Source: Allocatelliglobosispora scoriae
Lineage (GTDB): Bacteria; Actinomycetota; Actinomycetes; Mycobacteriales; Micromonosporaceae
Assembly (NCBI RefSeq): GCF_014204945.1
Contig: NZ_JACHMN010000003.1
Coordinates: 496,001 to 560,000, forward strand
DNA: 64,000 nucleotides
Direction of reading: 5' to 3'
Position 1 is the first letter of the stretch; each line of letters starts with the position of its first letter. Shown here piece by piece: positions 34,774 to 42,802 of this stretch. Below the pieces are notes generated by a model. The model ran no database searches. It was given only the letters and a program-made list of their open reading frames with translations, and was not told where the DNA came from. The translations under genes were made by a program, and so were the position numbers.

Positions 34774-34880
34774 CATTGCAACGTACGGCACGGCTATCGT
34801 TGCGTTGAAATCTGGACCGTTGCAACAATATAGGTGTATTGGCCTGCTGTTAAGCAAATACAGTGCAACAAGTGTGTTGC
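34774..34880. promoter_or_regulatory. Divergent control region with GCAAC-type half-sites
   Basis: Inverted GCAACG/CGTTGC pair (34778-34783 and 34798-34803), the palindrome GTTGCAAC (34819-34826), and GCAACA-N4-TGTTGC (34865-34880) cluster in an AT-rich stretch between the two-HTH regulator and the DUF4097 gene. The repeated half-site suggests several operators for the regulator. Confidence 0.5.
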
Positions 34881-34945
34881 CTGATTATGGAAAGCAACGT
34901 AGCGTTTCTCATGTAAGAAACAACGAACGAACATGGGAGAGCACG

Positions 34946-35611
34946 ATGCAGAAGTTCGACACCCCGGCCCCGATCTCCGCCGTCCTGACCATCCCCGCGG
35001 GACGCGTCCAGGTCATCGCCGCGGACCGCGCCGACACCACCGTCGAGGTCCGGCCGGCGAACCCCGGCAAGAACCGCGACGTCCAGACCGCCGAGCAGAC
35101 CACCGTCTCCTACGCCGACGGCGTCCTGCGGATCCACACCGCCGAGCCCAAGAACCAGCTCTTCGGTCCCTCCGGGTCCCTGGAGATCACCGTCCAGCTG
35201 CCCGCCGGTTCGCGGATCGAGGCCAAGGCCGCCAGCTCCGAGCTCCGCGGCGTCGGCCGCCTGGGCGAGGTCGTGTTCGACGGGGCGTACCGGCAGATCA
35301 AGATCGATGAGGCCGCGAGCGTCCGGCTCACCGCGATCGACGGCGACGTCGAGGTCGGCCGGCTCAACGGCCCCGCCGAGATCAGCACCGCGCGGGGCGA
35401 CATCCGGATCGCCGAGGCCGTGAGCGGCAGGGTGGTGCTCAGCACCCAGTCCGGCAACATCTCGGTCGCCGCAGCCCAGGGTGTCTCGGCAGCCCTCGAT
35501 GCCGGCACCGGATACGGCCACATCAGCAACGCGCTCCGCAACGACGGCACCACCCAGCTCGACATCCGCGCCACCACCACCCACGGCGACATCGCCGCCC
35601 GCAGCCTCTAA
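34946..35611 (+). CDS. DUF4097 beta-strand repeat protein
   Basis: 221 residues, nearly all predicted beta structure: repeated short strands such as VQVIAADRADTTVEVRP, LEITVQLPAGSRIEAKAASS, VRLTAIDGDVEVGRLNG and RGDIRIAEAVSGRVVLSTQS. This is the DUF4097/adhesin-like solenoid. It has no signal peptide, so it is presumably cytosolic. A GGGAGA ribosome site precedes the ATG at 34946. It is the first gene of a two-gene operon with an alpha/beta hydrolase. In actinomycetes such pairs are often under the HTH_38-MarR regulator seen here. Biological role unknown. Confidence 0.8.
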   Translation: MQKFDTPAPISAVLTIPAGRVQVIAADRADTTVEVRPANPGKNRDVQTAEQTTVSYADGVLRIHTAEPKNQLFGPSGSLEITVQLPAGSRIEAKAASSELRGVGRLGEVVFDGAYRQIKIDEAASVRLTAIDGDVEVGRLNGPAEISTARGDIRIAEAVSGRVVLSTQSGNISVAAAQGVSAALDAGTGYGHISNALRNDGTTQLDIRATTTHGDIAARSL

Positions 35612-35648
35612 ACCGCCGCCAGCCAGCCTCTGACCAGGAGAAATCACC

Positions 35649-36446
35649 ATGACGAATGCGCAGTGGACCGGCATGGTCCAGATCGACGACACCGCCCTCG
35701 CCGTCACCGACACCGGCGGCTCGGGCATCCCGGTGGTCTACCTCAACGGGCAGTTCGCTACGCAGGGCTACTGGCGCCGGGTCATCGCCGGGCTGGGGCC
35801 GGGATGGCGGCACATCACCTACGACGAACGGGCCCGCGGCAAGAAATCGAAGCGGTCGGCGGACTACTCCTTCGAGGCCGCCGTCCGGGATGTCGATGCC
35901 GTGCTCGCGGCCAGGGGAGTGGACCGGGCGCTGCTGGTGGGCTGGTCCTATGGGGCGTTCCTGGCGGCGCACTGGGCCAGCCGCCATCCGGACCGGACCA
36001 TCGGTGCGGTCCTGGTCGACGGCGCCTTCCCCTACGACTGGCTCGACGAGGCGATGGAGCAGCGGATTCGCAAGATGTTCCGGCGGATGGGCTGGTTCCT
36101 GCCGCTGCTGCGCCCGACCGGGCTCGCCCCGCGGATGACCGCCGACGAGCAGGCCGACAGCAACATCGAGATCGGCAGGATCTCTCGCGAACGCGAGCTG
36201 GGTCCGGTGCTCGACGCCATCACCGTCCCGGTGCGGTATGTCGTCGCGTCGGGCACCTCCCTGGGCAGCAAGGGTGATGAGCAGGAACGCATCCGGACCA
36301 GCCTCGACAAGGTGACCGCCCGCAACTCGTACATCAAGATCAGTGCGAAGGTCGCCAGCAACCACGGAGCGATCCTCAAGAAGGACGCCCCGGCCATCGC
36401 CGACGCCGTACGCGAGGTCGCCGACCTCGACCAGGTGAAGCGCTGA
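35649..36446 (+). CDS. Alpha/beta hydrolase
   Basis: 265 residues. The core has IPVVYLNGQFATQGYWRRVI (oxyanion strand), ITYDERARGKKS, the nucleophile elbow LLVGWSYGAFLAAHWASRHP and, near the end, KVASNHGAILKKD with the likely catalytic His. The DERGxGxS loop is typical of small esterases and epoxide-hydrolase-like proteins. No signal peptide. An AGGAG site precedes the ATG 37 bases after the DUF4097 stop, so the two are co-transcribed. Substrate unknown. The transcript ends at a strong hairpin at 36457-36499. Confidence 0.85.
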   Translation: MTNAQWTGMVQIDDTALAVTDTGGSGIPVVYLNGQFATQGYWRRVIAGLGPGWRHITYDERARGKKSKRSADYSFEAAVRDVDAVLAARGVDRALLVGWSYGAFLAAHWASRHPDRTIGAVLVDGAFPYDWLDEAMEQRIRKMFRRMGWFLPLLRPTGLAPRMTADEQADSNIEIGRISRERELGPVLDAITVPVRYVVASGTSLGSKGDEQERIRTSLDKVTARNSYIKISAKVASNHGAILKKDAPAIADAVREVADLDQVKR

Positions 36447-36456
36447 GAACCCCTAT

Positions 36457-36499
36457 GCCCGTCGACGGCGCCCCACCGGGCGGGGCGCCGTCGACGGGC
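36457..36499 (+). terminator. Strong terminator, 18-bp perfect stem
   Basis: GCCCGTCGACGGCGCCCC and GGGGCGCCGTCGACGGGC flank a seven-base loop ten bases after the hydrolase stop. Confidence 0.8.
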
Positions 36500-36549
36500 G
36501 TCGCCCCGTTGCGCCGGATCGTGTCGGACGGCTGTGTTTGACTGCTGGA

Positions 36550-37125
36550 ATGACGGCTGACACGGATCCCACGCTGGCCTTCGCGAGCAGGGCGGAGTTC
36601 GCGAGCTGGCTCGACGAGCAGCACGGGACCTCTGACGGTGTCTGGCTCAAGCTCGCCAAGAAGGAGAGCGGCATCCCCTCGGTCACCTATGCCGAGGCGC
36701 TGGAGGTCAGCCTCTGCTACGGCTGGATCGACGGTCACAAGCGCGCCGTCGACGAGCAGTTCTGGGTGCAGCGCTTCACCCCGCGCCGGGCGCGCAGCAA
36801 GTGGTCCCGGATCAACCGTGACAAGGCCGTCGAGCTGATCGCCAGCGGCGCGATGCGCCCGGCCGGGCTGCGGGAGGTCGAGGCGGCCAAGGCCGACGGT
36901 CGCTGGGAGGCGGCCTATGAGAGCCAGGCCAACGCGACGGTCCCGGATGACCTGCGGGCGGCGCTCGACGCGGTCCCTGCGGCTGCGGCGTTCTTCGCCA
37001 CGCTCAAGGCCGCCAACCGCTACGCCATCCTCTACCGCGTGCAGGACGCGAAGCGCCCGGAGACGAGGGCCAAGCGGATCGCCGACTACGTCGCGATGTG
37101 TGCGGAGGGCCGCACGCTGCACTAG
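36550..37125 (+). CDS. YdeI/OmpD-associated family protein
   Basis: 191 residues. It carries the YdeI signature: LAFASRAEFASWLDEQHGTS, KKESGIPSVTYAEALEVSLC, YGWIDGHKRAVDEQFWVQRF and TPRRARSKWSRINRDKAVEL. The last third is helical (FFATLKAANRYAILYRVQDA). E. coli YdeI and relatives are linked to antimicrobial peptide or bacteriocin tolerance, but the mechanism is not clear. I used the ATG at 36550, preceded by TGGA; a TTG at 36538 is in frame. Single gene after a terminator and convergent with the LPMO. Confidence 0.8.
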   Translation: MTADTDPTLAFASRAEFASWLDEQHGTSDGVWLKLAKKESGIPSVTYAEALEVSLCYGWIDGHKRAVDEQFWVQRFTPRRARSKWSRINRDKAVELIASGAMRPAGLREVEAAKADGRWEAAYESQANATVPDDLRAALDAVPAAAAFFATLKAANRYAILYRVQDAKRPETRAKRIADYVAMCAEGRTLH

Positions 37126-37132
37126 CGAGGTC

Positions 37133-37167
37133 CGGTGGCCCGGCCCGAGGACGACGGGGCCACCGGG
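37133..37167. terminator. Bidirectional hairpin between ydeI-like gene and LPMO
   Basis: CCGGTGGCCC and GGGCCACCGG are perfect ten-base arms around 15 bases, located between two convergent stops. Confidence 0.6.
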
Positions 37168-37175
37168 AGTAATGC

Positions 37176-38117
37176 CTAGACGAGCTTCCAGAGAGCTGCG
37201 ACGTTCGGCGGCTCCCAGCCGTTGAGCGACGTGTGTGCCTGGATGCACTCGTAATTCTTGCCTGCGTAACCGACCCGGTTGCCGATGGCGTAAGCCTTAC
37301 CGGCGACCCACGCGGCATAGGTGCCGGTCGAGGTGCTGGGGGAGGCCGACGGCGACTTCGAGGCGCTGGGTGACACCGACGGCGACGTGGAGCGGGACGG
37401 GCTCGGCGAGGCGCTGGCGCTGGGAGAGACGCTGGCGCTGGCGGACGGGCTCGGCGGCGTGCTGGTCGGCGGGGCGCTGCCGAAGATCACGTCGGAGCAG
37501 GAGTAGAACGCCTCGGTGCTGTCGGAGCGCTGCCAGATGATGTAGATCAGGTGGCGTCCGGTGCGGCCGGTGGGCAGGTGGCCGGTGATCGTGTAATAGC
37601 CGTTGCTGACGACCGGGTTGGTGACCCGCAGGAACGGCGTGGCGTCGAGGTCCGACCACTTCAGGGCGCTGGTCGCGCTGTAGCCCTGCTTCGTGGCATA
37701 GAACTCGAAGGTGCCGACGTGCGGCGCGGTGGCACGGAACTGGAAGGTGTAAGAACCGCTGGTCGGCAGGGTCGTCGTGGGCCAGTCGGTCCGGGGAGCG
37801 TCGAAGGCGGCGTACTTGGCGCGGTTGGCGCTGCAGAGCTTGCCGTCCGGGATCAGCGTGCGGTGCTGGCCGTTGGCGGCGGCCTGGTTGATTTCGTTCC
37901 AGTCGTAGAGCGCCTGGGTCCCGCCCGCTGCCACCGCCGCCTGACACGCCGGTGTGTCGGGCGACTCGGGTCCTTCGAGGTAGCAGCCGTAAACCCGGCT
38001 GACCGGGTTGGTGGAGGTTCCGTGGCCGGAGGCCGAACCGGTCGCGATCATCGCGGCGGCCACTGTGGAGACAGCGGCGACGGCTACCGCAGTTGATGCG
38101 GCGAAACGTAAGCGCAT
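37176..38117 (-). CDS. Lytic polysaccharide monooxygenase AA10 with CBM5/12, chitin-active
   Basis: 313 residues. Signal peptide to residue 31; cleavage leaves His32 as the mature N-terminus (ASG then HGTSTNPVSRVYGCYLEGP), the copper histidine brace residue. The second copper His is H133 in RATAPHVGTFEFY. The AA10 domain ends with IWQRSDSTEAFYSCSDVIFG. A Ser/Pro/Thr linker (about 215-265) leads to a CBM5/12-type module (AAWVAGKAYAIGNRVGYAGK, ending in PPNVAALWKLV). The enzyme would oxidatively cut crystalline chitin and help the chitinase 12 kb away, with which it shares an upstream sequence motif. Confidence 0.95.
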   Translation of the reverse strand: MRLRFAASTAVAVAAVSTVAAAMIATGSASGHGTSTNPVSRVYGCYLEGPESPDTPACQAAVAAGGTQALYDWNEINQAAANGQHRTLIPDGKLCSANRAKYAAFDAPRTDWPTTTLPTSGSYTFQFRATAPHVGTFEFYATKQGYSATSALKWSDLDATPFLRVTNPVVSNGYYTITGHLPTGRTGRHLIYIIWQRSDSTEAFYSCSDVIFGSAPPTSTPPSPSASASVSPSASASPSPSRSTSPSVSPSASKSPSASPSTSTGTYAAWVAGKAYAIGNRVGYAGKNYECIQAHTSLNGWEPPNVAALWKLV

Positions 38118-38128
38118 CCTTACCCCTC

Positions 38129-38161
38129 AGATAATTTAGGAAACTTAACTAAAGGAAGAAG
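38129..38161 (-). promoter_or_regulatory. LPMO upstream motif shared with the chitinase gene
   Basis: Read on the minus strand: CTTCTTCCTTTAGTTAAG, then TTTCCTAAATTATCT, ending 12 bases before the ATG. It aligns with 23536-23570. The TTAGTTAAGTTTCCTAA part is also weakly dyad-symmetric. Confidence 0.6.
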
Positions 38162-38203
38162 GTACGCCTAAGACCGGCCGTGATCAATGCCAACTATTCC
38201 CGG

Positions 38204-39160
38204 TCAAGGGAGGGACAAGGGTCGCACCGTCGATGCCGTGAGCAGCCGCCGATGCAGCAGCCTGGAGTCGCCGAGCAGACGCCGGAGCTGCTTCTCCAGC
38301 CCGGCGATCGGCATGAGCTGATGCGGTGCGCGAGGGTCCTTGACGGTGCTGCTCGCGAAGCGGGGCAGGGTGGCGGTGGAGAGGTCGGCGAGCTCGATCG
38401 CCCGCTCGACGGGAAGATCACCGGAGCACTCGACCCGGACGATGCCCGACCAGGGCGCCATCTCGTTGCCGGGCTGCCGCAGGTACCACGTATAGCGCTC
38501 CCAGGGAGCCGACATCTTGAAGATCGGGGTGCGCTGGGTGGAGCGCAGGGCACCGACGACACCGAGGAGCTTCTCGGGCAGGTAGCGCTTCTTCTGGGTC
38601 TTCACATAGCCCAGGGAGTGCGGCGATCCGCCGGGGCCGCGCAGCGGACCGTCCACGATGGTGAGCGCGCCGTCCTCGTGCAGCTCGGTGGCGATGTTGC
38701 GCTCGAGTTCGAGCAGGGACGACTGCATCGCCGCCTTGAGCGCCATCTGGTCGGCGCCCGAGTGGAAGCTGATCTCATAGGTGATGCCCTGACCGGCGTC
38801 GATGTCTTGCTGGTCGGGCGAGGCGGTGAAGAGGCCGCGCCGGATCCGGGCCGATGCGATCTCGGCGAGCCGGCCCTCGCGGCAGCGCACCACACCGGCC
38901 GCGTAGGAGCCGGCGATGCCGGGCAGTGGAGCATAGGTCGAGTCGGTCCAGATCGAGCCGTCGATCCGGCGGACGCCGTCGAGCAGGAGCACCGTCTCGG
39001 GCCGGGAAAGGCCAGGTGGCGGGCCGATCGGTGCCCAGGACTCGGGGGCGACCTCGACGGTCGGGTCGACCTTGGCAGAGCTCGGCTCGGCCGGGCCGCC
39101 CGCCTCGGAGTCGAGACTGACGCCGAAGCCCGGGTCCCATGCGTCGACGTAGAAGCCCAT
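38204..39160 (-). CDS. nurA: NurA-like nuclease domain protein, last gene of the HerA-SbcD-SbcC operon
   Basis: 318 residues from the ATG at 39160; the frame runs further upstream inside sbcC but that part is shadow. NurA features: a first metal-binding Asp in ETVLLLDGVRRIDGSIWTDS, a middle conserved GALTIVDGPLRG segment, and SLGYVKTQKKRYLPEKLLGV, the Lys-containing motif that follows it. NurA is a 5'-3' nuclease that works with the HerA translocase in DNA end resection. The ATG stands five bases after the sbcC stop. Assignment rests on motifs plus the HerA and Mre11/Rad50 neighbours; a divergent RNase H-fold protein of other function remains possible. Confidence 0.7.
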   Translation of the reverse strand: MGFYVDAWDPGFGVSLDSEAGGPAEPSSAKVDPTVEVAPESWAPIGPPPGLSRPETVLLLDGVRRIDGSIWTDSTYAPLPGIAGSYAAGVVRCREGRLAEIASARIRRGLFTASPDQQDIDAGQGITYEISFHSGADQMALKAAMQSSLLELERNIATELHEDGALTIVDGPLRGPGGSPHSLGYVKTQKKRYLPEKLLGVVGALRSTQRTPIFKMSAPWERYTWYLRQPGNEMAPWSGIVRVECSGDLPVERAIELADLSTATLPRFASSTVKDPRAPHQLMPIAGLEKQLRRLLGDSRLLHRRLLTASTVRPLSLP

Positions 39161-39164
39161 GGGA

Positions 39165-41660
39165 TCAGCCCACGCGCTCCACGCGAGCGGTGCGGGCGTC
39201 CTTGGTGATCTCGAACCGGACCGGGATGCGTTCGGCCAGCGCGGCCACGTGCGTGACCACGCCGACCATTCTGTCTCCCTGTGCCGCCAGGTTCTCCAAT
39301 GTCGCCGCCACGGTGTCCAAGGTAGACGAGTCAAGCGTGCCGAAGCCCTCATCCAGCATGATGGATTCCAGACTAGCCGTATGGGACATCGTCGCAAGCT
39401 GGTCCGCGAGTGCTAATGCGAGCGCGAGCGACGCCTGGAAGGTCTCGCCGCCGGAGAGCGTGCGCACCGGGCGGCGCAGACCCGCGTCGTGGTGGTCGAC
39501 GACGAAGAATTCGCGGGCGTCGTGGATGAGCTCGTACTGCCCGGAGGTGAGCTCGCGCAGGATGACCGAAGCGCCGCTGACCAGGGCGTCCAGCGCCTCC
39601 TCCAGCAGCCACGCCTCGAAGTTGTTGGCCTTGAGATGACCGGCGAGGGCTGCCGCGACCCGGCGCTCGTCCTCGACGGTGCCCCGCTGGACGCGCAGCT
39701 TCTCTGCCTGGGCTCGCGCGTCGACCACCTTGTCGCGGGCCGCGGTGGCCCGCTCGACGGTGATCGTGACCGCCCGGTCGATCTCGACCTGTCCGATCAC
39801 CGACGGCAGCGTCGCCTCCGCCTGGGTGAACCACTCGGTGATCCGGGCGTGCGCGGCCCGCTTCGCGGCCTGTGCGGCGGCCGCGTCGGCGCGGTGGGAG
39901 TCGCACTGGGTCTGCAGCGTGCTCGCGGCGGAGCCCGCCCAGCCCGCGAGCGCCTCCCAGGCGAGGCTGAGGTGGGCGCGGTCGACCGCGGGCAGTCCGG
40001 AGACGCCGAGGCCGGAGAGGCGGTCGCGGGTGGCGTCGAAATCGAGCCAGGAGCGGCGCAGCTTGTCGTCGGCGGCGGCGAGCCTGCTCGCGGCGGCCCG
40101 CTGCCGCTCGCGCGCGGCGCTGACGGCGGCACCGGCGGTGCCGATCTCCTCCTGCGCCTCGGCGATCGCGGCGAGACCCGAGCGCAGCTCCTCGGCGGGT
40201 GGCGCGTCGGCGAGCACCGCGTCGAGCCGGGAGAGCTGGTCGTCGAGCTGGTGAGTGCGCTCCTCGGCGGTGGCGAGCGCCCGGTCGGCGGAGCGGAGCG
40301 TGCCGGACTGCGCGTCACGGGCCCGCTGCGCGCGCTCGGCCCGCTGCTCGCCCAAAGCGAGCGCCTCGCGAGCGGCGCGCATCGCCGGGACGTCGGGGGC
40401 GGCCGGGACGATCGCGACGGTCTGCTCGCAGACCGGGCAGGAGTGCCCGGCGACGAGGGCGGGCCGCAGCGAGGCGGCCCGGTCGGCGGTCTGCGCCCGC
40501 TCCAGCGCCTCGCGCAGGACGATGACGGCCGCCTGTGCCTCGGCGGCCTGGGCGGCTGCCGTCTCGACGACGTGGGCGGCCTGGTCGTGGGCGGCCTTGG
40601 CATCGCCGAGCGCGGTCGCCATCTCGGCCCGGCGGCCACGCAGGGATGAGCGCTCCGCATAGGCCTTGAGCAGGTGGCTCAGGTGGGCCGGGTCGCCGAG
40701 GGTGGTATGCCGGGCGCGCAGCTTCTGGTCGTGCTCCTCGGCGGCGGTGACCGCCTCGGCGGCGGCGGTCGCGACGGTCTGTGCCTGGGCGGCGGCGCGG
40801 GCGATCCCGTCGGCGTCGACCGGCGGCCGGATGCCGGTGAGGGCACCGAGCTGCGCCTCCATCGCGGCGAGGCCGTCGGTGGCCTCGGCGAGCCGCCGGT
40901 CGGCCTCGCGCAGCTCCGGCAGCACGGTCGCCATCTGCTGGGCCAGGGTCTGCGCGGCGGCGACCCGGTCCTCGGCGGCGGTGAGCACGTCGTCGCCGGA
41001 GCCGGCCTCCAGGTCCTTGAGGAGCTGGTCGGAGGCGGCGAGCTTGGCGGCGGCGGCGCGCTCCACGATGGTGGCGCGGTCGCGGATCTCGTCATAGACC
41101 GAGAGGCCGAGCAGCTTGACCAGGATCTCCTGGCGCTCGGCGGGGCGTGCGTGCAGGAACGCCGCGAAGTCGCCCTGCGGCAGCAGCACGCACTTGGTGA
41201 ACTGGTCGTAGGGCAGGCCCACGACCTGGACTATCACGGTGTCGAGCTCGGTCGGGGTGCCCGCGAGCACGTCGCCGAGCGCCTCGGCGGGCAGCTCGCC
41301 GCTGTCGAGCAGCGACAGGTCGAAGCCTGCCGGGAGCTCCTGCAGGCCGGCCGCCCGGGTCGTGGTGCGGCCCTTGCCGTCACGGCGGACCACCCGGGTC
41401 ACCGCGTAGCGGATGCCGGCCGCCTCGAAGATGAGGCGGACGGAGGCCTCGGCGGTGGAGGGCGCGAGGGCGTTGGCGACGGATTTGGTGCCCCAGCGGG
41501 GGACCTGGCCATAGAGGGCGAAGCAGATCGCGTCCAGCACCGTCGACTTGCCCGACCCCGTCGGCCCGACCAGGGCGAAGAAATCGGTGTCGGTCAGGTC
41601 GATCACGGTCGGCTCGCGGAAGACCGTGAACCCTCGCAGGTCCACCCGCAGTGGCCGCAT
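39165..41660 (-). CDS. sbcC: SbcC/Rad50-type SMC exonuclease subunit
   Basis: 831 residues. The N-terminal ATPase half has the Walker A FFALVGPTGSGKSTVLDAIC and the Q-loop region LPYDQFTKCVLLPQGDFAAF. A long coiled coil follows, broken at C408-P-V-C411 (HSCPVCEQTVAI), the zinc hook. The C-terminal half has the ABC signature LSGGETFQASLALALALADQ and Walker B SIMLDEGFGTLD. It is shorter than E. coli SbcC (about 1,050). The ATG at 41660 overlaps the sbcD stop (TGATG). It forms the DNA end-processing complex with SbcD and, by context, HerA and the NurA-like protein. Confidence 0.95.
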   Translation of the reverse strand: MRPLRVDLRGFTVFREPTVIDLTDTDFFALVGPTGSGKSTVLDAICFALYGQVPRWGTKSVANALAPSTAEASVRLIFEAAGIRYAVTRVVRRDGKGRTTTRAAGLQELPAGFDLSLLDSGELPAEALGDVLAGTPTELDTVIVQVVGLPYDQFTKCVLLPQGDFAAFLHARPAERQEILVKLLGLSVYDEIRDRATIVERAAAAKLAASDQLLKDLEAGSGDDVLTAAEDRVAAAQTLAQQMATVLPELREADRRLAEATDGLAAMEAQLGALTGIRPPVDADGIARAAAQAQTVATAAAEAVTAAEEHDQKLRARHTTLGDPAHLSHLLKAYAERSSLRGRRAEMATALGDAKAAHDQAAHVVETAAAQAAEAQAAVIVLREALERAQTADRAASLRPALVAGHSCPVCEQTVAIVPAAPDVPAMRAAREALALGEQRAERAQRARDAQSGTLRSADRALATAEERTHQLDDQLSRLDAVLADAPPAEELRSGLAAIAEAQEEIGTAGAAVSAARERQRAAASRLAAADDKLRRSWLDFDATRDRLSGLGVSGLPAVDRAHLSLAWEALAGWAGSAASTLQTQCDSHRADAAAAQAAKRAAHARITEWFTQAEATLPSVIGQVEIDRAVTITVERATAARDKVVDARAQAEKLRVQRGTVEDERRVAAALAGHLKANNFEAWLLEEALDALVSGASVILRELTSGQYELIHDAREFFVVDHHDAGLRRPVRTLSGGETFQASLALALALADQLATMSHTASLESIMLDEGFGTLDSSTLDTVAATLENLAAQGDRMVGVVTHVAALAERIPVRFEITKDARTARVERVG

Positions 41661-42802
41661 CAGCTCACCTCGCTGTAGAGCTTCTCGAAGAGTGCCTTGG
41701 TCGCGTCGTCGGCGTGGCCGCGCTGGGTCAGATAGTCGTTGAAGAGGTCGACCGGGGAGCGCTCGGCACGAGCCTCCCGCGACGGCCGGTCGGTCGGCAG
41801 CATCGCCGGGTCGACCCGGATCTCCAGTGCCCGGGGGAGCAGCTCCTGGACCTCCTCGCGCAGCCCGGCGCGCGGCGACTCGCTGACGACCACCCGCAGC
41901 CAGGCATCGCCGGTCTCCAACTCGGCGAGCTGGGCCAGGCTGCCCCGAACCGTCCGCAGGCCGATCCCGACCGGCAGCGGCACCTCGCGGATCACGGCCG
42001 CGGTGCGGGCGCTCACCTCGACCATCGTCACCGAGGGGGTGTTCTCCACCTCGCCGAAGTCGATCGCGATCGGGCTGCCGCAGTAGCGCACCGGGCAGCG
42101 GCCGATCAGGCTCTGCGCCCGGTGCAGGTGGCCGAGAGCGACATAGTGCGTCTGCTCGGGGAAGACCATGCTCGGCACGGCGTAACCCATGATCGTGTGC
42201 GCCTCGCGCTCGCCGCCGCCGACCAGGCCGCCGACGACGGTGAGGTGCGCGGTGATCAGGTTGATCGCATCGGGGTCGGTGAACGCCTCGTCGGCGATGC
42301 CGGTGAGCAGCCGCTGCAGGTGGTCGGCGTATGTCGACTGCGCCTCGGCCTGCGTCATCTCGAACATCTCCAGCGCACGCACCGCGAAGCGCTGCGACAG
42401 GAACGGCAGCGCGATGCAGCGCCACGCCTCGCCGCCCGCCGTGACACCGCTGACGATGTGGTCGGCCGCCTTCTCCGAGACCCGGCCGCGCAGGGTGATC
42501 CCGGCGGCGTCGGCCCAGGAGCGCAGCGCGTCGAGCGCGGCGCCGTTGTCGTGGTTGCCCGCGATGACGATGACCTCGGCACCCGTGGCGCGCAGCGCGC
42601 TCAGCGCCCGCGTGACGATCTTCTGCGAGTCGGGTGACGGCGCGGCGTTGTCATAGAGGTCACCGGCCATGATCACCAGGTCGGGCTGCTCGTCGCGGGC
42701 GACGGCGACGACCGCCGCGAGCGCGGCGATCTGCTCCTCCTGCCGGGCCTGTCCCTTGAGGACCTTGCCGACGTGCCAGTCGGACGTGTGCATCAGCTTC
42801 AT
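41660..42802 (-). CDS. sbcD: SbcD/Mre11-type exonuclease subunit
   Basis: 380 residues with all phosphoesterase motifs of Mre11: MKLMHTSDWHVGKVLKG, MAGDLYDNA, IAGNHDNGAA, LITAHLTV and VALGHLHRAQ. These coordinate two manganese ions. The C-terminal capping region is typical of SbcD (IDFGEVENTPSVTMVEV). With SbcC it opens and degrades hairpins and blocked ends. The start at 42802 overlaps the stop of the HerA-like gene (TGATG), and its stop overlaps sbcC; the four genes are thus tightly coupled. Confidence 0.95.
   Translation of the reverse strand: MKLMHTSDWHVGKVLKGQARQEEQIAALAAVVAVARDEQPDLVIMAGDLYDNAAPSPDSQKIVTRALSALRATGAEVIVIAGNHDNGAALDALRSWADAAGITLRGRVSEKAADHIVSGVTAGGEAWRCIALPFLSQRFAVRALEMFEMTQAEAQSTYADHLQRLLTGIADEAFTDPDAINLITAHLTVVGGLVGGGEREAHTIMGYAVPSMVFPEQTHYVALGHLHRAQSLIGRCPVRYCGSPIAIDFGEVENTPSVTMVEVSARTAAVIREVPLPVGIGLRTVRGSLAQLAELETGDAWLRVVVSESPRAGLREEVQELLPRALEIRVDPAMLPTDRPSREARAERSPVDLFNDYLTQRGHADDATKALFEKLYSEVS

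Noticed and set aside
39161-39397. N-terminal extension of the NurA-like gene
   Set aside because: The upstream part is Trp/Arg-rich out-of-frame translation of the sbcC 3' end. The NurA-like sequence starts at the ATG at 39160.
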